From an uncultured Acetatifactor sp. (GTDB lineage: Bacteria; Bacillota; Clostridia; Lachnospirales; Lachnospiraceae): a stretch of 28,282 nucleotides of DNA. Below, piece after piece: positions 22,760 to 28,282 of the stretch. Under the pieces are notes generated by a model. That model had not been told where the DNA came from. It made no database searches and was given only the letters and a program-made list of their open reading frames with translations. Each line of letters starts with the position of its first letter. The stretch's first letter is position 1. The stretch spans positions 1-28,282 of the forward strand of contig CAJUFO010000059.1 of the NCBI GenBank assembly GCA_910585615.1, given 5' to 3'. Made by a program: the position numbers and the translations under genes.

Positions 22760-23605
22760 TCACTTCACATGGGTATGGGTGAACAGATGCTCCTGGCAGT
22801 ATTCGTAATTGCCATTGCATTTGGAGCAGAACCGGAATTCCAGATTGGGATCGTCGTCCTCGGTCTGGCCGCAGATGGCGCACTTATGCTTGGTCACCCT
22901 GGAGTTGCGCCGGATGTCCTGCTTGAACTCAGCCCTGCGCTTCATCTGCTTCGGAGACATGTGGATATGGCTCCTGGAGGTAAAGAAGAATATCACGAAG
23001 TTCAGCAGGGAGGACAGGATGACGATCCTGGTCACCAGGCCTCCCCGGAACAGGAAATCGTATGTCAGCACCAGGCCGTCCAGAATGCCCAGCCACTTCA
23101 CCTTCACCGGGATGATGAACATCAGCAGCACCTGCACATCCGGGAACGTGGCCGCAAAGGCCAGGAAGATGGACATGTTGATATAGTAGGTGCTGAACAG
23201 GGCGGACACGATCAGGGAGGTGGCTGCAAGCCCTTCCCCGCCTCCGGAGAGGAAGAACTGGATGCCCAGCCACACGAAGCTGCCCAGGACAGTGAACAGC
23301 ATGCCCGAGAACAGATAGACGTTATACCGATAAGTCCCCCAGGTCCGCTCCAAACTGGTGCCGATATTGTAATAGAACAGGAGCATGATGATCGTAAAGG
23401 GATCCAGCGAGGAGGGCGGCACGATGACCCAGGTGAAGATCCTCCAGATCTGGCCGTGGAGGACGGCGTAGGGATCCAGCGTCAGGTACAGCAGGAAATT
23501 GCCATTGACCATCTGGATGACATAGCCCACCACATAGCACAGGATCAGTATCAGGGAAAGGTTGCTGATGGCGTACTTTCCAAATCTCTTCTCAAAATTG
23601 CTCAT
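22760..23605 (-). CDS. Rhomboid-like membrane protein with C-terminal zinc-ribbon tail
   Basis: A 281-residue protein. About six transmembrane helices span residues 15-210. GQIWRIFTWVIVPP and LFYYNIGTSLERTWGTYRYNVY resemble the WR and LE motifs of rhomboid and derlin proteins. The catalytic GxSG serine motif is not seen, so this is probably a pseudoprotease. The cytoplasmic tail has CAIC (242-245), CSKC (260-263), Cys270 and three histidines (273, 277, 279), a likely metal-binding module. The start at 23605 is chosen for AAGGAG before it; the longer open frame upstream lacks such a site. First gene of the trio with the sigma-like and unknown proteins. Confidence 0.75.
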   Translation of the reverse strand: MSNFEKRFGKYAISNLSLILILCYVVGYVIQMVNGNFLLYLTLDPYAVLHGQIWRIFTWVIVPPSSLDPFTIIMLLFYYNIGTSLERTWGTYRYNVYLFSGMLFTVLGSFVWLGIQFFLSGGGEGLAATSLIVSALFSTYYINMSIFLAFAATFPDVQVLLMFIIPVKVKWLGILDGLVLTYDFLFRGGLVTRIVILSSLLNFVIFFFTSRSHIHMSPKQMKRRAEFKQDIRRNSRVTKHKCAICGQTEDDDPNLEFRFCSKCNGNYEYCQEHLFTHTHVK

Positions 23606-23688
23606 CTCATTCACTCCTTGTGTCGAATAGCCTTGGGGCCCTGCGAATAGACTGGAAACAGGACTCCGGCAGCCCGCAGGATAATAGT

Positions 23689-23717
23689 ATTCTACCATCC
23701 CCGCTTCCATAAGTAAA
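23689..23717 (-). promoter_or_regulatory. Probable promoter of the rhomboid/sigma-like operon
   Basis: Reading leftward, TTTACT (23717-23712), 17-nt spacer, TAGAAT (23694-23689). It is about 85 bp before the ATG. Confidence 0.5.
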
Positions 23718-23781
23718 CCAGACTTTTCCTATTTTTATATAAAAATCAGTATTTTAATAAACTTTTTACACGTCCATCTAT

Positions 23782-23810
23782 TTGCATTTTGTGCCGCAGT
23801 GTACTATAAT
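23782..23810 (+). promoter_or_regulatory. Promoter of the CoA-dehydratase activase gene
   Basis: TTGCAT (23782-23787), 17-nt spacer, TATAAT (23805-23810). The expected start near 23817 gives a 70-nt leader with one short stem, CCAGT-TTTGAG-ACTGG. Confidence 0.7.
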
Positions 23811-23887
23811 GTCTTAGAATGTCATGATATGTCAGCATTCTTTTACCAGTTTTGAGACTGGCTTATTTTCAGGAAGGATGATTTTGC

Positions 23888-26800
23888 ATGGAATTTACTA
23901 CAAAAACTGCCGCTCATTGCGATGCCGATGCACTTGTCGGCGATGCCGATGTATTTCTCGGCATTGATATAGGCTCCACCACGGTGAAGATCGCGATTCT
24001 GGACGAAGCGCACCGCATCCTGTTCTCAGACTATGAGCGCCATTTTGCCAATATCCGGGAGACCCTCTCCAGGCTCCTGGACAAAGCATATCAGCAGTTC
24101 GGCAACCTGACCCTGCATCCCATGATTACGGGAAGCGGCGGCCTGACCCTGGCAAATTGCCTGGAGGTGCCCTTCACCCAGGAGGTCATCGCCGTGTCCT
24201 CCGCCCTGCTGGAGCTTGCGCCCAGGACGGACGTGGCCATCGAGCTGGGCGGCGAGGACGCGAAGATCATATATTTCGAGGGCGGCAATGTGGAGCAGCG
24301 CATGAACGGCATCTGCGCCGGGGGCACCGGCTCCTTCATCGACCAGATGGCATCCCTGATCCAGACGGACGCCGCCGGGCTAAACGAATACGCCAAAAAC
24401 TACAAGTCCCTCTACTCCATCGCCGCCCGCTGCGGCGTGTTCGCCAAGACGGACATCCAGCCCCTGATCAACGAGGGGGCCACAAAGGAGGACCTGGCCG
24501 CCTCCATCTTCCAGGCCGTGGTGAACCAGACCATCTCCGGCCTGGCCTGCGGCAAGCCCATCCGGGGATATGTGGCGTTCCTGGGCGGCCCGCTGCATTT
24601 CCTGTCGGAGCTCAAGGCGGCCTTCATCCGGACGCTGCATCTTGACGACAGGCACACCGTCAATACGGACAACTCCCATCTGTTCGCCGCCATAGGCTCC
24701 GCCCTGAACGCAAAGGAGGACGTCTCCTGCTCCATGGAGGAGATGCTGCGCAGGCTTTCCTCCGATATCAAGATGGAGTTCGAGGTAGAGCGCATGGAAC
24801 CCCTTTTCGCCGACAGGGCCTCCTATGACGCTTTCAGGGAGCGCCACAGGAAAGCCCATGTGGGCACGGCCCGCCTGGCCGACTATAAAGGCAACGCGTT
24901 CCTGGGCATCGACGCCGGCTCCACCACCACCAAAATCGCTCTGGTGGGGGAGGACGGCTCCCTGCTCTATTCCTTCTACAGCAATAATGACGGCAGCCCT
25001 CTGAAGACCGCCATCCGCTCCCTGAAGGAGATCCATGAGCAGCTGCCGGAGGGCGTGCGCATCGTGCGCTCCTGCTCCACAGGCTACGGCGAGGCCCTGA
25101 TGAAGGCCGCGTTCCTCCTGGACGACGGCGAGGTGGAGACCGTGGCCCATTACTATGCCGCCGCCTTCTTCAACCCCGATGTGGACTGCATCCTGGACAT
25201 CGGGGGCCAGGACATGAAATGCATCAAGATCAAGGACCACGCGGTGGACAGCGTGCTGCTCAACGAGGCCTGCTCCTCGGGCTGCGGCTCCTTTATCGAG
25301 ACCTTCGCCAAATCCCTGAACTACAGCGTGGAGGATTTCGCGGAGGCCGCCGTCTTCGCGGAGCATCCCATCGACCTGGGCACCCGCTGCACCGTGTTCA
25401 TGAACTCCAGGGTGAAACAGGCCCAGAAGGAGGGCGCGGGGGTCCCGGACATCTCCGCGGGGCTGGCCTACTCCGTGATCAAGAACGCCCTGTTCAAGGT
25501 CATCAAGGTATCCGATGCCTCTGAGCTTGGGCGCAACATCGTCGTCCAGGGCGGCACCTTCTACAATGACGCCGTCCTGCGCAGCTTTGAGAAAATCGCG
25601 GACTGCCAGGCCATCCGGCCCGATATCGCGGGCATCATGGGCGCTTTCGGCGCGGCGCTGATCGCCAGGGAGCGCTTCGAGGAGGGCTACATGACCCATA
25701 TGCTCTCCTACGAGAAGCTCTGCGCCCTGAAGTACGAGACCAGCATGGCGAAGTGCCGGGGCTGCACCAACAGCTGCCGCCTCACCATCAATAAATTCTC
25801 GGGAGGCCGTCAGTATATCTCCGGCAACCGCTGCGAGCGGGGCATCGGCGGACAGAAGAATGCCCACGATGTGCCCAATCTCTTCGACTACAAGTTAAAG
25901 CGCCTGTTCTCCTATGAGTCCCTGGCCCCGGACCAGGCTCCCAGGGGCACGGTGGGCATCCCCAGGGTGCTGAACATGTACGAGAACTATCCCTTCTGGC
26001 ATACCTTTTTCACGAAGCTGGGATACCGGGTAGTCCTCTCCCCCAGCTCCAACCGCCAGATCTACGAGCTGGGCATCGAGTCCATCCCCAGCGAATCGGA
26101 GTGCTACCCCGCCAAGCTGGCCCACGGGCATGTGGAGTGGCTGATCAGGCAGAAGGTGGACTTCGTCTTCTACCCCGCCCTGTTCTATGAGCGGGACGAG
26201 GTGGAGGGGGCCACCAACCATTACAACTGCCCCATCGTCACCTCCTACTCCGAGAACATCAAGAACAATGTGGAGGCCATCGGAAACGGACAGGCAACGC
26301 TGCGCAATCCCTTCCTGTCCTTCCGGGACATCTCCACCGTCACGGAGGCCCTGACCAGGGAGTTCGCGGAGCTGCCCGCCAGGGAGGTGGCTGCCGCCGC
26401 GGCCGCCGGCTGGGAGGAGCTGGACCGCACCCGCATGGACATGAGGAAGAAGGGGGAGGAGACCATCGCCTGGCTTCAGGAGACCGGAAAGCGCGGTATC
26501 GTCCTGGCCGGACGCCCTTACCACATCGACCCGGAGATTAACCACGGCCTGCCGGAGATGATCGCCTCCTTCGACCTGGCGGTGCTGACGGAGGACTCCG
26601 TCTCCCACCTGGGCTGCCCGGAGAGGCCCCTGATCGTCTCGGATCAGTGGATGTACCACTCCAGGCTCTATGCCGCAGCCAGCTTCGTGCGGACGGTGGA
26701 CTACCTGGACCTGATCCAGCTGAACTCCTTCGGCTGCGGCCTGGACGCGGTGACCACGGATCAGGTGAGCGACATCCTGACCGGCTCCGGCAAGATATAC

Positions 26801-28216
26801 ACCTGCCTGAAGATTGATGAGGTGAACAATCTGGGGGCCGCCAGGATCCGGGTGCGCTCCCTGCTCTCCGCCATCAAGGTGCGGGAGAAGAGCCATAAGG
26901 AGCGCACGCTCCACTCCTCCGCCATAGAGAAGGTGCCCTTCACCGAGCAGATGCGCAGGGACTACACCATCATCTGCCCCCAGATGTCCCCCATCCACTT
27001 CGAGATCATGCAGTCGGCCTTCAATGCTTGCGGCTACAATTTCGTAGTCCTGGACAACGACAACCGCCATTCCGTGGATGTGGGGCTGAAATATGTGAAC
27101 AATGACGCCTGTTACCCCTCCCTGCTGGTGGTGGGGCAGATCATGGAGGCCCTGCAGTCGGGACGATACGACTTGCAGAAGACTGCCATCGTCATGAGCC
27201 AGACCGGAGGGGGCTGCCGGGCCACCAACTACGTGGGCTTCATCCGCAGGGCCCTGCAGAAGGCGGGCATGGAGCAGATTCCCGTGATTTCCCTGAACCT
27301 GGCAGGCATCGAGAGCAATCCCGGCTTCCACCTGAACGCCGACCTGCTGATACGCGCGGCTCTGGCCGCCCAGTTCGGCGACATCTTCATGCGCTGCGTA
27401 TACCGGATGCGCCCCTATGAGGCAGTCCCTGGCAGCGTAGACGCTCTGCACAGGAAATGGGTAAAAAAAGTACAGGATTTCGTCTCCGCGAAGCATGTGA
27501 ACCTGTTGGGCTTCGGCAGGATGTGCCGGAACATCATCCGGGAGTTCGACGCAGTCCCCATCCTGGACGTCAAAAAACCCCGGGTGGGCATCGTGGGGGA
27601 GATCCTGGTGAAGTTCTCCCCCGCGGGCAACAACCATCTGGTGGAGCTTCTGGAGAGCGAAGGGGCGGAGGCCATGGTGCCTGACCTGATGGACTTCATG
27701 CTCTACTGCTTCTACAACCAGATCTACAAGGCTGAGCATCTGGGCACCAGCAAAAAAACCGCCCGCGCCTGCGCCCTGGGCATCTGGGCCATCGAGCATG
27801 TGCTCCGGGGGAGCATGGTGAAGGAATTCCGGAAATCCAGGCACTTTACTCCTCCTTCGCCCATCCGGACAATCGCCTCCTACGCGGAGCCCATCGTCTC
27901 CATCGGCAACCAGACCGGAGAGGGATGGTTCCTCACCGGGGAGATGGTGGAGCTGATCCGCGAGGGCGTGCCCAACATCGTATGCACCCAGCCCTTCGGC
28001 TGCCTGCCCAACCATGTGGTGGGCAAGGGGGTCATCAAGGCCCTGCGCAAGCGCTATCCGGAGTCCAATATCGTGGCCATCGACTACGACCCCGGCGCCA
28101 GCGAAGTGAACCAGCTGAACCGGATCAAGCTGATGCTGTCCACGGCACAGAAGAACCTGAACACTAAAGCCGCGAATGCGCACGAGGGAACCTTTCGTGA
28201 GCGCACTTCCGAATGA
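23888..28216 (+). CDS. Giant 2-hydroxyacyl-CoA dehydratase activase (BadF/HgdC type, two ATPase domains plus DUF2229)
   Basis: A 1442-residue cytoplasmic iron-sulfur ATPase. The first ASKHA ATPase domain starts with FLGIDIGSTTVK (about 23-34) and has the iron-sulfur cysteines expected from HgdC: one in CAGGTGSFIDQ (about 143) and one in RCGVFAKTDIQ (about 181). The second starts with FLGIDAGSTTTK (about 338) and has CSSGCGSFIETFA and RCTVFMNSRV. A Cys motif (KCRGCTNSCRLTINKF and later GNRCERG, about 622-652) precedes a DUF2229-like region (GIPRVLNMYENYPFWHTFFTKLGY) and a C-terminal region resembling a dehydratase component. In characterised systems the activase passes one electron, driven by ATP, to a dehydratase. 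No separate dehydratase subunits are in the window and the substrate is unknown. GGAAGG precedes the ATG. Confidence 0.9.
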   Translation: MEFTTKTAAHCDADALVGDADVFLGIDIGSTTVKIAILDEAHRILFSDYERHFANIRETLSRLLDKAYQQFGNLTLHPMITGSGGLTLANCLEVPFTQEVIAVSSALLELAPRTDVAIELGGEDAKIIYFEGGNVEQRMNGICAGGTGSFIDQMASLIQTDAAGLNEYAKNYKSLYSIAARCGVFAKTDIQPLINEGATKEDLAASIFQAVVNQTISGLACGKPIRGYVAFLGGPLHFLSELKAAFIRTLHLDDRHTVNTDNSHLFAAIGSALNAKEDVSCSMEEMLRRLSSDIKMEFEVERMEPLFADRASYDAFRERHRKAHVGTARLADYKGNAFLGIDAGSTTTKIALVGEDGSLLYSFYSNNDGSPLKTAIRSLKEIHEQLPEGVRIVRSCSTGYGEALMKAAFLLDDGEVETVAHYYAAAFFNPDVDCILDIGGQDMKCIKIKDHAVDSVLLNEACSSGCGSFIETFAKSLNYSVEDFAEAAVFAEHPIDLGTRCTVFMNSRVKQAQKEGAGVPDISAGLAYSVIKNALFKVIKVSDASELGRNIVVQGGTFYNDAVLRSFEKIADCQAIRPDIAGIMGAFGAALIARERFEEGYMTHMLSYEKLCALKYETSMAKCRGCTNSCRLTINKFSGGRQYISGNRCERGIGGQKNAHDVPNLFDYKLKRLFSYESLAPDQAPRGTVGIPRVLNMYENYPFWHTFFTKLGYRVVLSPSSNRQIYELGIESIPSESECYPAKLAHGHVEWLIRQKVDFVFYPALFYERDEVEGATNHYNCPIVTSYSENIKNNVEAIGNGQATLRNPFLSFRDISTVTEALTREFAELPAREVAAAAAAGWEELDRTRMDMRKKGEETIAWLQETGKRGIVLAGRPYHIDPEINHGLPEMIASFDLAVLTEDSVSHLGCPERPLIVSDQWMYHSRLYAAASFVRTVDYLDLIQLNSFGCGLDAVTTDQVSDILTGSGKIYTCLKIDEVNNLGAARIRVRSLLSAIKVREKSHKERTLHSSAIEKVPFTEQMRRDYTIICPQMSPIHFEIMQSAFNACGYNFVVLDNDNRHSVDVGLKYVNNDACYPSLLVVGQIMEALQSGRYDLQKTAIVMSQTGGGCRATNYVGFIRRALQKAGMEQIPVISLNLAGIESNPGFHLNADLLIRAALAAQFGDIFMRCVYRMRPYEAVPGSVDALHRKWVKKVQDFVSAKHVNLLGFGRMCRNIIREFDAVPILDVKKPRVGIVGEILVKFSPAGNNHLVELLESEGAEAMVPDLMDFMLYCFYNQIYKAEHLGTSKKTARACALGIWAIEHVLRGSMVKEFRKSRHFTPPSPIRTIASYAEPIVSIGNQTGEGWFLTGEMVELIREGVPNIVCTQPFGCLPNHVVGKGVIKALRKRYPESNIVAIDYDPGASEVNQLNRIKLMLSTAQKNLNTKAANAHEGTFRERTSE

Positions 28217-28223
28217 AAGGTTC
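28188..28223 (+). terminator. Possible terminator hairpin at the end of the activase gene
   Basis: GAACCTTTC (28188-28196) and GAAAGGTTC (28215-28223) form a 9-bp stem overlapping the stop codon, with an 18-nt loop. Only four T residues follow, after AACGA, so termination is uncertain. Confidence 0.35.
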
Positions 28224-28231
28224 AACGATTT

Positions 28232-28282
28232 TATACTGCTTAACGATTTCACTTGCCGTGAAACCAGACTGCATAACGCTGA
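28232..28282. repeat. 102-bp hairpin element, copy E3, cut by the window edge
   Basis: Identical over all 51 visible bases to the left half of E2 (21339-21389): TATACTGC terminus, TTTCAC/GTGAAA hairpin and the full left arm of the stem, ACTGCATAACGCTGA. It begins 15 bp after the activase stop codon. Confidence 0.85.

Noticed and set aside
25895..28252. Long open frame (785 codons) on the minus strand
   Set aside because: It is antisense to the activase gene, whose motifs are clear. The antisense translation is His/Gly/Val-rich and unlike any family.
1..28282. CRISPR arrays, tRNA or rRNA genes, transposases, phage genes
   Set aside because: No regularly spaced repeats, no cloverleaf-like or rRNA-like segments, and no recombinase or phage motifs were seen on reading. 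A tRNAscan or Infernal run would be needed to exclude small RNAs formally.

Overview
The window looks like the chromosome of a fairly GC-rich Clostridium-class bacterium, most likely a Lachnospiraceae gut anaerobe. The evidence is a single-chain glycyl-tRNA synthetase, an era-yqzL-recO cluster, strong AGGAGG ribosome binding sites, DUF4317 and DUF4349 proteins, and an oversized two-domain 2-hydroxyacyl-CoA dehydratase activase of a kind common in these anaerobes. No phage, transposase, CRISPR, rRNA or tRNA gene was seen. Species-level assignment is not possible from reading alone.

Layout. Positions 1-3292 hold a copper-resistance unit read leftward: a CsoR-type repressor followed by the CopA P-type ATPase, which runs off the left edge. 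A promoter with two CsoR-like palindromes lies in front. Positions 3328-5531 hold an SGNH hydrolase and a membrane-anchored protein with a degenerate PTS EIIA-glucose domain. Positions 5611-6050 hold a cold-shock protein gene with a long structured leader and a clear terminator. Positions 6078-7590 hold mscL (with a zinc-ribbon tail) and an overlapping TPR lipoprotein gene, read leftward. Positions 7712-9525 hold DUF4317 and YccF-type genes, read rightward. Positions 9560-12592 encode a 1010-residue J-like/TPR protein. Positions 12833-18191 form a leftward housekeeping block: DUF4349 protein, Era, YqzL, RecO, a lipoprotein and GlyS. Positions 18401-21316 encode a PreP-like M16C peptidase. Positions 21460-23605 hold a leftward trio: a rhomboid-like membrane protein, a sigma-70-like protein lacking region 4, and an unknown protein. 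From 23888 a 1442-residue CoA-dehydratase activase is read rightward to the right edge.

Two families of small non-coding repeats are the most distinctive content. Family one is a 74-bp sequence at 2622-2695 and, inverted with one mismatch, at 4548-4621. The second copy lies just after a strong promoter, so it should form the start of the SGNH hydrolase mRNA leader. Family two is a 102-bp element bounded by TATACTGC and GCAGTATA, at 12686-12787 and 21339-21440, with a third copy cut by the right edge at 28232. In the two complete copies a 15-bp stem sits at identical offsets, but its sequence differs at five positions, each compensated in the other arm. That is direct evidence of a conserved structure rather than a conserved sequence.

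Other structure worth attention: a 19-bp hairpin followed by seven T residues in the cold-shock gene leader, an 86-nt overlap of yqzL with recO, and several apparently catalytically dead or rewired family members (EIIA-like, sigma-like, rhomboid-like).
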